Assembly (NCBI RefSeq): GCF_020781835.1
Contig: NZ_JAJGNJ010000003.1
Location: 248,001-312,000, forward strand
Length of the DNA stretch: 64,000 nucleotides
Source: Microbacterium testaceum
Lineage (GTDB): Bacteria; Actinomycetota; Actinomycetes; Actinomycetales; Microbacteriaceae
Direction: 5' to 3'
Positions 17,682-25,377 of this stretch are shown one piece after another (position 1 is the stretch's first letter; the number at the start of each line of letters is the position of its first letter). The translations under genes and the position numbers were made by a program. Below the pieces are notes generated by a model that had not been told where the DNA came from, did no database searches, and saw only the letters and a program-made list of their open reading frames with translations.

Positions 17682-18951
17682 CAGGCGCCTCCGCCGGGTC
17701 CGGCGCCGGGCCGACGCCGGCCGCCGATTGCGCCTCACCGCCGAGGCTGGCCTCGGACTGACCCTCGCCCCCCTGACTGTCGGCCGAGCGCGTCAACCAC
17801 CCCTGCTTGTTCATCGTGAACAGGGCGTACACCTTGATGGGCAGAGCCACGAAGATGATCACGAGCGTCACCAGCGGCAACAGCACGATGTCTTCCGGGC
17901 GACGCCAGAGGTGCGACATTCCACGGATGCCACGACCGACGAAGACCCACACGATTGCCAGGCCCAGACCGAGCAGCGGGTGGTCCGCACGGACCGAGAG
18001 GGCGATGTAGGCGAGGGCGACGAACATCGTGAAGGGGGTCAGCAGGATCTGCATCATCGTGATCTGGGAGATCAGCGGCACCTTGAAGATCCACCCGTGC
18101 CGGATCGCCGTGAGGTAGCAGCGGAACGAGTTGCGGCTCCAGCGCACGCGCTGCTTCACGAACGCACGGAAGGTGCCTGGGAACATCGACAGGGCCCGGG
18201 CGCTGTCCTGGTGGGCGACGCGGAAGCCCTGTGAGAGCACGAGCCACGTCATCCGTCCGTCGTCGCCCGCGACGCACTCCCGGCCGAGGAAGATCTCGTG
18301 TTCGAGATCCTCCACGCGCGGCTGGATGACCGATCGTCGGTACGCCGCCGTGCGCCCCGATGCGCAGATGATCCCGCCGAAGCGCCCCATCGCGGGGGCG
18401 TAATCGGTGTAGCGCAGGTCGATGATCCAGTCCGCGACGCGACGCCAGATGCTCGACTTCGGCAGGTAGACGTTCTGCCGCGTGCTCACCGCGCCCACGG
18501 CGGGGTCGATGAAGGGCATCTGGACGGCGGCGAGCATTCCGTCCTCCCACGCGGTGTCGGAGTCGACGAACACGATCAGTTCCGTGTCGACCATCCGGAT
18601 GCCGACCCCGAGCGCGGACCGCTTCCCCCGGTGCCGGAACATGACGACGTCCACCGTGGGGATGCCCAGCGCCTCGATGCGCCGCTGGGCTTCGATGTCG
18701 GCGACATCGAGGACGATGATGATGCGAGAGGGGCCCTGCCGCACCCACGTGTGCAGACACCGCAGGAGCACGTCCGGGTCCTCGTGGAAGGACGGCACCA
18801 CGACGGTCGTCGTGGTGCGGTAGTCGTTGCGAACCGGGCGCGACGTGGCGGCCAGGATCTTGCGCACGATCCAGAAGCCCCAGGACACGATGCCGAGGTA
18901 CCCGAACGGCAGCAGCCACATCAGCTGCTCCCCGAATGACCCTTGGCCCAC
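17674..18951 (-). CDS. Processive-type GT2 glycosyltransferase (hyaluronan/cellulose synthase-like)
   Basis: A 425-residue membrane GT2 enzyme. An N-terminal helix (about 8-30) is followed by the catalytic domain with VVVPSFHED near 50, VFVDSDTAW (D-x-D, about 126-134), the VAGDD acceptor aspartates near 227 and QRVRW (about 265-269), the Q-x-x-R-W signature of processive synthases. Four membrane helices follow, and the tail is polar and low-complexity. It should polymerise a sugar nucleotide while moving the chain across the membrane. The gene lies between two beta-helix proteins in one operon. The polymer cannot be named from sequence. Confidence 0.88.
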   Translation of the reverse strand: MGQGSFGEQLMWLLPFGYLGIVSWGFWIVRKILAATSRPVRNDYRTTTTVVVPSFHEDPDVLLRCLHTWVRQGPSRIIIVLDVADIEAQRRIEALGIPTVDVVMFRHRGKRSALGVGIRMVDTELIVFVDSDTAWEDGMLAAVQMPFIDPAVGAVSTRQNVYLPKSSIWRRVADWIIDLRYTDYAPAMGRFGGIICASGRTAAYRRSVIQPRVEDLEHEIFLGRECVAGDDGRMTWLVLSQGFRVAHQDSARALSMFPGTFRAFVKQRVRWSRNSFRCYLTAIRHGWIFKVPLISQITMMQILLTPFTMFVALAYIALSVRADHPLLGLGLAIVWVFVGRGIRGMSHLWRRPEDIVLLPLVTLVIIFVALPIKVYALFTMNKQGWLTRSADSQGGEGQSEASLGGEAQSAAGVGPAPDPAEAPGG

Positions 18952-19026
18952 CCGTTCTCCCCGTTGCGCGCGGCGAATACGCTCGATTTCCGGCCCGGGG
19001 AGACAGTGCAGGTTACCGCGTCCGCG

Positions 19027-20016
19027 TTACGCGCACGCAACGTCGGTCAGAACCGCGCCCGTTTCGAGGGTGTTGTCGCACGCCACGGCGTTGCCGGCCG
19101 ACCGCGCGGAGCCGACGACCGCAACGCCGACACCGTCCGGTCCCGGACGCAGGAGGTTCCCTGCGACGACGTTGCCGGCTCCCCAGGGATCCAGGATGAC
19201 GTGGATCGACACGGCATCCACGGGTCCCGAGATCGTGTTGCCCTCCAGGCGCCACTGGCTGCCCTTGAGGTCGACGGCGCTGTCCACCGCAGGCGCGGGG
19301 CCCACCGAGAGCGACGACCCCCGCACGACCCCACCCGTCGTGCCCTCCTTGGCGTCGAGCGCCTCGGCCGTGGTGTCGCGCACGACGAGGTCCAGGAACG
19401 CGTTACGGTCGCTGCGGTCGGGCTCGCAGGCGGTGTACCGGCACCAGTTCGACTCCGCCGAACCGACGTACACGCCCTCACCGAACTCGGGGTCCGTCAG
19501 GCCGGTGCGCTCGACGGTCACCGAGCGCACGGTGTTGTCGCTGCTCCCGGCGCGCAGATGCAGTCCCTCCTGGCCCACGTCCGAGATGGTCAGCCCACTC
19601 AGGGTGGAGTGGGTCGTGGCGTCCAGGACCACCCCCTTCTGGGAGCCCCGTACCGTGAGGTCGCGGACGTCCCAGTAGTCGGCGCCCTCGAGGTGCAGCG
19701 TGTATCCGTCCCCGACATCGCCTCCGTCGAGCACCGTCCCCGCCGAACCGCACAGCACGATGGGGGCCTGTGCGCTCGCGCTCGCTGAAGCGCGGAAGCG
19801 TCCCCGGTACACGGTCGGTGCCAGTTGCAGCACCGCACCCGGCACGGCCGCGTCCAGCGCGGCCTGGAGCGCCTCGGCACCCTCCCCGACGGCGACCGCG
19901 CCGGGCGCACACGGCACGACCGTCGCAGACGGTGCCGTGTCGGAGCCCGGCGCGCATGCCGACAACGCCGCGGCGAGCGCGGCGACCGCGATGGCGGCGG
20001 CGAGAGTGCGGTTCAT
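19027..20016 (-). CDS. Right-handed beta-helix lipoprotein
   Basis: A 329-residue protein with a lipoprotein signal (lipobox ALSAC, Cys at about 21) and short repeats predicted to form a right-handed beta-helix (about 85-300), including LDGGDVGDGYTLHLEG and the paired cysteines CRYTAC near 191. Such exported proteins often bind, cleave or epimerise polysaccharides. It is the first gene of the operon with the GT2 synthase (75 bases downstream). GATACT at complement 20024-20029 lies 7 bases before the ATG, so the operon message probably begins at the start codon without a leader. Confidence 0.82.
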   Translation of the reverse strand: MNRTLAAAIAVAALAAALSACAPGSDTAPSATVVPCAPGAVAVGEGAEALQAALDAAVPGAVLQLAPTVYRGRFRASASASAQAPIVLCGSAGTVLDGGDVGDGYTLHLEGADYWDVRDLTVRGSQKGVVLDATTHSTLSGLTISDVGQEGLHLRAGSSDNTVRSVTVERTGLTDPEFGEGVYVGSAESNWCRYTACEPDRSDRNAFLDLVVRDTTAEALDAKEGTTGGVVRGSSLSVGPAPAVDSAVDLKGSQWRLEGNTISGPVDAVSIHVILDPWGAGNVVAGNLLRPGPDGVGVAVVGSARSAGNAVACDNTLETGAVLTDVACA

Positions 20017-20188
20017 CGCGTCGAGTATCCCAGGCGGGGACGGGCGGTGATCGCACGCCGCGGCCGCCGTCTCTCCCCCACGGCTGCCGCGCCGAAGCGT
20101 GGGGATGCTCTCGGCAGGGCGCTGCGGAGGCGACGCGGACCGCGCCCTGAGCGGGTGCCCGGACCCGGCCGGACCCGGGCAGCCCGGA

Positions 20189-20680
20189 TCAGTCGCCGAT
20201 CATCAGGTCGCGGAAGAACCCGTCGACGTGAGCGCGCAGCATTTCGACACGGCGGTCGCGCGCGGCGGCGGCGTCGTGACCCAGATACGCGGGCGGGTCG
20301 AGGCGTCGCGCGTTCGCGGAGCACTCGAAGTTCGCACACAGCAGGGTGCCGACGGAGTTGCCCGCTTTGCCGGCGCGACCGGCACGACGGGCGGAGAAGA
20401 AGACGACATCGTTCGGCAGGGTGACGTCGGAGCACCACGAGCACTGGGGCCGCGAACGGGTGGGCTGCTCGGCCTGGCGCAGCTGCAGTCCCACGGGGAC
20501 GGCATCGATCTCTGCGACGACGAACCCCAGCAGCGGTGACTTCGGGTCGCGCCAGCCGAGATAGTCGAGACGGTCCCAGTCGCGGTCGGCGAGATCCGCG
20601 GGGAGGACGATCGCTTTGCGTTCGCGCAGAGAGACGTTGACGAAACTGGATCGGATGGTGGACTCGGTGAGAGCGATCAT
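20189..20680 (-). CDS. FBP-family zinc-finger protein (EF-G-binding-type)
   Basis: A 163-residue protein whose C-terminal half has the four-cysteine treble-clef pattern QCSWC (about 79-83) and LCANFEC (about 113-119). Together with the N-terminal LTESTIRSSFVN and RDPKSPLLGFV this is the order found in FBP-domain proteins (related to fusidic-acid-resistance EF-G-binding proteins). Whether it rescues EF-G is not shown. It is a single gene; I see no sharp promoter. Confidence 0.82.
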   Translation of the reverse strand: MIALTESTIRSSFVNVSLRERKAIVLPADLADRDWDRLDYLGWRDPKSPLLGFVVAEIDAVPVGLQLRQAEQPTRSRPQCSWCSDVTLPNDVVFFSARRAGRAGKAGNSVGTLLCANFECSANARRLDPPAYLGHDAAAARDRRVEMLRAHVDGFFRDLMIGD

Positions 20681-20944
20681 GACGGTTTTCCCATCGACGG
20701 ACCGGATCTGTTCCGGTCGGACGGCACCCGCGGCTCAGCGCGGGTGAACGGAGGATCCGCACCGACGACGTGTCGGCGCGAGTGTGGGTGCACCGTCCCG
20801 AGGGGTGCACGACGTCGCCGCTCAGGCGGCGAGGGCCACAGATCCGATCGCGCCTCTGTCGTCGGCGCTCCACGCGCCGACGACCCCCTCACGCCCGACG
20901 GGCATCGATGGGGAAAGGAAGGACATGCTCCGAGCGTACTCCGA

Positions 20945-21322
20945 TCAGGCGCGGAACGAGGCCGATCCGAGGACGCGCGCGACCGTCATCTCCAGCACGA
21001 CCCGCTCGGGGTTCACACGCGGCTGCCGATAGCGCGCGGCGTACAGGTCGACGGCGCGGGCGACGGCCTCGGGATCGTCCGTCACACGGGCCGGTCCCTC
21101 GAAGCTGATCCACCGGGCTCCGTCGACCGAGCAGATCGAGGCGCGCCCGTCGCGTTCGGCGTTGACGAATTTCTGGCTTCCGCGCGACCCGATGACCCGG
21201 ACGACGCCGTCCGTGTAGGTGAAGCCGACGGGCACGGCGTGCACCCGCCCCGATCGGCCGATCGTGGAGAGGGTTGCCAGGTGGTACTCGGCGAGGAAGG
21301 CCAGGGCGGCGTCGGTCAGCAC
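20945..21322 (-). CDS. Pyridoxamine 5'-phosphate oxidase-fold (PPOX/F420) protein
   Basis: A 125-residue split-barrel protein beginning VLTDAALAFLAEYHLATLST, with VHAVPVGFTY and SRGSQKFVNAERDGRASI typical of small PPOX-class flavin- or F420-dependent reductases. GTG at 21322 overlaps the stop of the upstream 2'-5' RNA ligase-like gene by 7 bases, which fixes the start and makes them coupled. The C-terminal part VNPERVVLEMTVARV matches the family. The substrate is unknown. Confidence 0.85.
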   Translation of the reverse strand: MLTDAALAFLAEYHLATLSTIGRSGRVHAVPVGFTYTDGVVRVIGSRGSQKFVNAERDGRASICSVDGARWISFEGPARVTDDPEAVARAVDLYAARYRQPRVNPERVVLEMTVARVLGSASFRA

Positions 21323-21855
21323 GACTCCAGGGTCCCACGTCCGGCGATGTGCGAAACCGTGCGGGTGGCCGAATCCCACCGCCGGATGCCGATCGCCCGC
21401 GCCTCGATCGGCTCGCCGGCTCCGACACCGGCGGCCAGCGCGTCTCCGACGCGGTCGACAGGGAGCCGACGCGCAAGGGTGACGTGCGGGGTCCAGTCCC
21501 CCGGCACGGTGTGCGCAGCATCCTCCCCGGAGCCGGCGAGCGCGTGCACCTGGGCGTGCAACTCCAGTAGCGCCGCAGTCGGAACGACCGAGCGCGCCAG
21601 CACGCGGGTGCGGCCACCGCCGAAGAGCAGGGGGGCGCCGAGGGTGACGGCCAGCGGCAGGCGGCCCTCGAGGGAACCCTCGGGGAGAGCCGGCGATCGC
21701 GTGCGGACGAGGAGCGTCACATGCGGTCGGTTGCTGGATCCCGTGTGCCGCGCCTGACTCGGCAGACCTGCGGCGTCGAGGATCTCCCACTCGCCTCGCA
21801 CCGCGGCCTCCGCATCTGCGTCGAGGATGAGCTCCAGGCTGACGACGGCATTCAT
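21316..21855 (-). CDS. 2'-5' RNA ligase / cyclic phosphodiesterase family protein
   Basis: A 179-residue 2H-phosphoesterase with its two catalytic H-x-T motifs, RPHVTLLV (about 43-50) and TPHVTLARR (about 122-130). Members act on cyclic phosphates or 2'-5' bonds in RNA or nucleotides. It starts at an ATG (MNAVVSLEL), 7 bases after the stop of the DoxX-like gene, and is coupled to the PPOX gene. The three genes form one transcript. Confidence 0.86.
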   Translation of the reverse strand: MNAVVSLELILDADAEAAVRGEWEILDAAGLPSQARHTGSSNRPHVTLLVRTRSPALPEGSLEGRLPLAVTLGAPLLFGGGRTRVLARSVVPTAALLELHAQVHALAGSGEDAAHTVPGDWTPHVTLARRLPVDRVGDALAAGVGAGEPIEARAIGIRRWDSATRTVSHIAGRGTLESC

Positions 21856-21862
21856 CGCCGCG

Positions 21863-22240
21863 TCAGCGTGTCGACCACCATGCCGCGGCAACGAGCACCG
21901 GCTGGAAGAACAGCCGCGTGAAGCGTCGGCGGTCGGTGTCGAGCCCGAATGCGGAGCGCTTCTTGCGCCACTGGTCGATGTTGCCGGGGAAGACCGCGAC
22001 ATAGAACGCCGCCAACGCCGCCCCGATACGACGGCGCTCCTTCGGGAGAGCCACGAGCGCGACCCCGAAGGCGACCTCCACGACCCCGGATGCCACGACC
22101 ACCGCGTCGCGGTCGAGCGGTGTGCGTGCCACCAGGGCATCGGGCACCTGCGCCTGGAATTCTCTTCGGGCGAAGGTCAGGTGCGCCACACCGGCGAACG
22201 TCATCGCGAGGGCGAGGCCCCATCGGACGATCGATCTCAT
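21863..22240 (-). CDS. DoxX-like small membrane protein
   Basis: A 125-residue protein with four hydrophobic segments, starting MRSIVRWGLALAMTFAGVAHLTF. The stretch FPGNIDQW and the overall layout match the DoxX-like membrane family, whose role is not settled. TACGCT at complement 22248-22253 lies 7 bases before the ATG, so this leaderless promoter probably drives all three genes to the PPOX gene. Confidence 0.8.
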   Translation of the reverse strand: MRSIVRWGLALAMTFAGVAHLTFARREFQAQVPDALVARTPLDRDAVVVASGVVEVAFGVALVALPKERRRIGAALAAFYVAVFPGNIDQWRKKRSAFGLDTDRRRFTRLFFQPVLVAAAWWSTR

Positions 22241-22398
22241 GCGAGTCAGCGTAGAACCGGCCCGTGCGGGGCGGACCGGGGTTGACGCCGCGCCCGCGGA
22301 ACGTCGCGCATCGCTACGCCAACCACCGGACAAGCGCAACCCCCGGACGCGGGGCGCATCCGGCGATTGACTGAAGGCACGTCGACGAGGGAGGTGCA

Positions 22399-22692
22399 AT
22401 GACGCTGACCGACAGCACCCGCGCCGCCGTCGGCGGGGTCGACCTGGACATGCTTCTCGTGCGGGCGGCATCCGGCGACCGCGACGCGTTCGTCGAGTTC
22501 TACGACGCCACGTCACCGCGCGTGTACGCCGTGATCCTCACCCTGGCGAGGGACGCCGACGCCGCGGCATCCCTCCTCGAAGGCGTCTACGTCGAGGCAT
22601 GGGAGCGCCTGCGACGACGATCCGCCCCGCCCTGCCCCGGTATGGAGTGGGTGTCATTGATGGCTCACCGACACGCGTCGGGCCGGCGCTGA
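22399..22692 (+). CDS. Sigma-70 region-2-only protein
   Basis: A 97-residue protein resembling region 2 of SigK-type ECF sigma factors: LLVRAASGDRDAFVEFYDATSPRVYAVIL, the acidic DADAAASLLEGVYVEAW, then WVSLMAHRHASGRR, where the normal factor continues as AHRRAVDRVRSE into region 4. Here the frame stops, and region 4 is not found downstream in any frame. A strong ribosome binding site (GAGGGAGGTGCA before ATG) and a conserved-looking frame argue for a real small protein rather than decay. It could bind core polymerase without recognising a -35, or bind an anti-sigma factor. Both ideas are inference. Confidence 0.65.
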   Translation: MTLTDSTRAAVGGVDLDMLLVRAASGDRDAFVEFYDATSPRVYAVILTLARDADAAASLLEGVYVEAWERLRRRSAPPCPGMEWVSLMAHRHASGRR

Positions 22693-22729
22693 GGTGCCGT
22701 GCCCCGTTCAGCAGGTGCGACGCTCACGG

Positions 22730-23065
22730 TCACACGGCGCCGGAAGGTGCTCCGACCGGGCCGGGCGCGGCGATGTCGAGATCGATCGTCAGGCCGCCCG
22801 ACGAGTTCGCGGAGTTGGCGTAGGTCTGCAGCAACGCCGGGTCCAGCACCTCGGGCTCGATGGCCCCGAACACGAATCGCAACGGGATCGATGGCTGGAT
22901 CCAGATCGTGCTTCGTCCGCCCTCCTCGTCCTCGAGGTGGCGCCACGACATCGTGAAGCTCTCTCCGCGGCGGAGTTTGGTCGCTATGACGACCTTCACG
23001 TGGGCGAGCACGCGATCCGGGACCCGGATCGGGCGCTCGGAAGAGCCGTAGAACAGAAGGCCCAT
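22730..23065 (-). CDS. Small Microbacteriaceae family protein, copy 2 of 3 (DUF7882-like)
   Basis: A 111-residue protein (MGLLFYGSSERPIRV ... VIATKLRRGESFTMSW ... STIWIQPSIPLRFVF) close to copy 1 at 7131 and more distant from copy 3 at 23729. The ATG has GGAGAC upstream. Its promoter spacer carries CCTAACTA, also found before marR. It and copy 3 flank the marR gene, all within 1.4 kb, which suggests that MarR controls them. Confidence 0.75.
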   Translation of the reverse strand: MGLLFYGSSERPIRVPDRVLAHVKVVIATKLRRGESFTMSWRHLEDEEGGRSTIWIQPSIPLRFVFGAIEPEVLDPALLQTYANSANSSGGLTIDLDIAAPGPVGAPSGAV

Positions 23066-23098
23066 GAGCGTCTCCTTCCGGAGTTGTGGACGGTCGAT

Positions 23099-23126
23099 AT
23101 TTTACTAGACGACCTAACTATCACAA
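23099..23126 (-). promoter_or_regulatory. Promoter and putative operator of DUF7882-like copy 2
   Basis: On the minus strand TTGTGA (complement of 23121-23126), a 16-base spacer and TAAAAT (complement of 23099-23104) form a good sigma-70 promoter. The spacer is almost entirely made of TAGTTAGG and CTAG elements; on the plus strand CCTAACTA lies at 23113-23120. Confidence 0.6.
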
Positions 23127-23219
23127 GGTGAATCACGCGAGAATCTCGGCGGTCCGCCAAGTTTTCTCACATCTCCCCCGACCGTCCCCCAATGTTTTGA
23201 GCCACTGGAATCTCGTTTG

Positions 23220-23227
23220 CCTAACTA
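23220..23227. promoter_or_regulatory. CCTAACTA element upstream of marR
   Basis: The eight-base word CCTAACTA, identical to that in the copy 2 promoter, lies 39-46 bases before the marR ATG at the place where a -10 is expected (an imperfect TTGAGC is 18-19 bases upstream). Autoregulation would be consistent with this. Confidence 0.45.
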
Positions 23228-23266
23228 GACTGTCGCATCGGGCGGCCGGACCCTTACAGGAGAGCC

Positions 23267-23722
23267 ATGACGATCGTGACTGAAGACGACCCCGCGACGG
23301 TCGCCGCCCGCGCCGTCGAGAGACTGCGCTTGGCGGAGGCCAGGCTGGCACGACGACGACAGACGGGATGCGGCCCCAGTGAGAACGCGCGCGCCGCGAT
23401 GCGTCTCATCCTCGAGCGCGCGGACGAGGGGGCCACGGTCACCCCCACCGAGATCGCGCAGGCGCTCGCGGTGTCGACCGCGTCGGTCACCGGCATGCTC
23501 GATCGACTCGCCGCCGGAGGGCTCATCGGCTTCGTGGCGAATCCCGCCGATCGGCGCAGCAAGTTCGTCGTGCCCTTCGACCGCAGCACGGACGCCGACG
23601 CGATCGACCCCGTCACGGCGCGGATCCGCGAGTTCGCCCTCGATCTGCCACCGGGCGCGGCCGACCAGGTGGCCGATTTCCTCGATCGCGTCCGCGAGGT
23701 GGTCGACGCCGAATGCCGCTGA
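23267..23722 (+). CDS. MarR-family transcriptional regulator
   Basis: A 151-residue winged-helix regulator: VTPTEIAQALAVSTASVTGMLDRLAAGGLIGFVANPADRRSKFVV (about 57-103) contains the recognition helix, and the wing ends in the family's D-R-R. N- and C-terminal helices for dimerisation are present. AGGAG precedes the ATG. It lies between copies 2 and 3 of the small paralogous family, and similar TA-rich words occur before all four genes, so it is the obvious candidate regulator of that set. The ligand is unknown. Confidence 0.87.
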   Translation: MTIVTEDDPATVAARAVERLRLAEARLARRRQTGCGPSENARAAMRLILERADEGATVTPTEIAQALAVSTASVTGMLDRLAAGGLIGFVANPADRRSKFVVPFDRSTDADAIDPVTARIREFALDLPPGAADQVADFLDRVREVVDAECR

Positions 23723-23728
23723 CCCGAC

Positions 23729-24049
23729 TCAGGCCGTGACCGGGTCCACCGAATCCGGGTCGGGTTCTGCGACGACGGTGAGCCCGTTCGGCGAGCTCGC
23801 CTCGTGCATGAGCTCGTCGACCCACCGGCGATTCACGTGCGGCGGGCGACTGCCGTAGAAGTGGAAGACCAGCGGAATCGACGGGTGAATCCAGAGCGTC
23901 CGCGTCCCGCTGCCGTCGCCTACCGGGAAGTGGAACATGAAGGGCTCGCCGCGACGCAGCTTGTTCATGAAGACCAGGCGCAGGTGGGCGAGGGTCCGGT
24001 CCTCGATGTCGAACGACTGACCGAGCGCGTTGTAAACCAGTTTGCCCAC
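23729..24049 (-). CDS. Small Microbacteriaceae family protein, copy 3 of 3 (DUF7882-like)
   Basis: A 106-residue member, the most diverged copy (MGKLVYNALGQSFDI ... FMNKLRRGEPFMFHF ... TLWIHPSIPLVFHF). I set the start at GTG 24049, not the GTG two codons earlier: this gives MGKLVY, aligning with MAKLFY and MGLLFY of the other copies, and TAGCCT (complement of 24056-24061) then lies exactly 6 bases upstream, as for other leaderless genes here. It converges with marR (6 bases between stops). Confidence 0.72.
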   Translation of the reverse strand: MGKLVYNALGQSFDIEDRTLAHLRLVFMNKLRRGEPFMFHFPVGDGSGTRTLWIHPSIPLVFHFYGSRPPHVNRRWVDELMHEASSPNGLTVVAEPDPDSVDPVTA

Positions 24050-24071
24050 GTTCACAGGCTATCCGCTTTGC

Positions 24072-24086
24072 GCACCTAACAAGTGC
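24072..24086. promoter_or_regulatory. Inverted repeat with CCTAACAA before copy 3
   Basis: GCAC at 24072-24075 pairs with GTGC at 24083-24086 around a core holding CCTAACAA (24075-24082), a one-base variant of the word before marR and copy 2. It sits 23-37 bases upstream of the copy 3 start and could also affect the divergent GH6 gene. Confidence 0.4.
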
Positions 24087-24224
24087 AGAGGATGCGTACG
24101 GCCGAGTACAGACGATGCGGGTAGACCGGCGCGTGTATCGGATTCGGTCCACATCCGTCGCGGAGGGTGTCGGCCGGCTCGCCGCAGAGGGCGCTGTGCC
24201 GAGCGCTCGACTAAAGTCCTCAGA

Positions 24225-25247
24225 GTGGGGAGAGCACACCGCCCGGGCCGCCGGCGTCGGATTCCGCGGCCGGTCCTGGTGGGCGGCGCCGTGGTGGTCG
24301 TCGTGGCGCTGGTTGCCGCTATCGCGGTGGTCGGCAGCCTGGTGACGTCGCTGTTCCAGACCCTGTCCGCCCGGCCGCCCGCGGTGGACACGCGTATCGT
24401 CGCCCCCGACGAATCGAAAGCGGCGAAGGCTGCCGCGCAGGCGCCACCCGGTTCCCCCGAGGCTGAGGCGGCCGCATGGCTCGCCGCGCAGCCGACGACC
24501 TACTGGCTCACCCCCGAGATCGACCCCCTCGACGAGGTGTGGGACCGCGTTGCGCATCTCGCCGCCGAGGCCCGGGAGCAGGATGCCACGGTTTCCCTCG
24601 CCGTCTACGGCCTCCCCGACCGCGACTGCGGCAACCACTCCGCCGGCGGACTGGATCCCGCCGCGTACCGCGAATGGACCGCTCGCATCGGCGACGCATT
24701 GCGCAACGCGTCGGACGTCCGGAAGATCGTCATCCTCGAGCCGGACAGCATCGCCCTCGCACCGTCGTGCGGGTCGTTGCAGGACCGCGCGGGGTACCTG
24801 CGCACCGCCGTGGAGAACATCCGCGGTGTCGACACGTGGATCTACCTCGACGGCGGACACTCGGCGTGGCATCCCGCCCGCGAGATGGCGGATCTGCTGC
24901 GTTCCACCGGACTCCTCGGGGACGTGCGAGGGGTCGCGCTGAACGTGTCCAACTACCAGGACACTGCGAACGAGTTCGCATACGCCCACCAGCTGTCCGA
25001 CCTCCTCGGCGGAACCCACGCCGTCATCGACACCTCCCGCAACGGCGCCGGCCCCGCGGGATCGGAGTGGTGCAACCCCGGCGGGCGCCTCGTCGGCGCG
25101 GGCAGTGGCGCGTACGGGGACGGGGTCGTGGACACCACCCTCTGGATCAAGCCTCCCGGTGAGAGCGACGGCGAATGCAACGGCGGTCCCGCGGCGGGGT
25201 CCTGGTGGCCGGATGCCGCCGTCGAGCTGACCCGAAAGAGCCGCTGA
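24225..25247 (+). CDS. Glycoside hydrolase family 6 protein, membrane-anchored
   Basis: A 340-residue protein with one N-terminal helix (about 17-45) and a GH6 catalytic domain. Key motifs: YGLPDRDCGNHSAGG with the conserved aspartate D134, VILEPDS with the probable catalytic acid D174, YLDGGHSAWHP, DTSRNG and WIKPPGESDG. GH6 enzymes are inverting beta-1,4-glucanases or cellobiohydrolases. No carbohydrate-binding module is present, so a role on the cell's own glycan is as plausible as cellulose breakdown. GTG at 24225 is chosen because TAAAGT at 24212-24217 lies 7 bases upstream; the longer frame has no signal or hydrophobic character. Confidence 0.88.
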   Translation: MGRAHRPGRRRRIPRPVLVGGAVVVVVALVAAIAVVGSLVTSLFQTLSARPPAVDTRIVAPDESKAAKAAAQAPPGSPEAEAAAWLAAQPTTYWLTPEIDPLDEVWDRVAHLAAEAREQDATVSLAVYGLPDRDCGNHSAGGLDPAAYREWTARIGDALRNASDVRKIVILEPDSIALAPSCGSLQDRAGYLRTAVENIRGVDTWIYLDGGHSAWHPAREMADLLRSTGLLGDVRGVALNVSNYQDTANEFAYAHQLSDLLGGTHAVIDTSRNGAGPAGSEWCNPGGRLVGAGSGAYGDGVVDTTLWIKPPGESDGECNGGPAAGSWWPDAAVELTRKSR

Positions 25248-25377
25248 ACCCCGAGATCGACCTCTGCGCGACCCTCGCGCGGCGAAGTATGTAAAGATTG
25301 CGCTCGGTCGCAGTGCGGCCGCGTGCCTCGGGGGAGAGCACGGGCACGGACACGTGCGAATCCGGAAGAGTGGTGCG

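Noticed and set aside
24042..24224. TTG at 24042 as start of the GH6 gene
   Set aside because: The extra 61 residues are Arg/Cys-rich without a signal sequence and overlap the start and promoter of the divergent gene.
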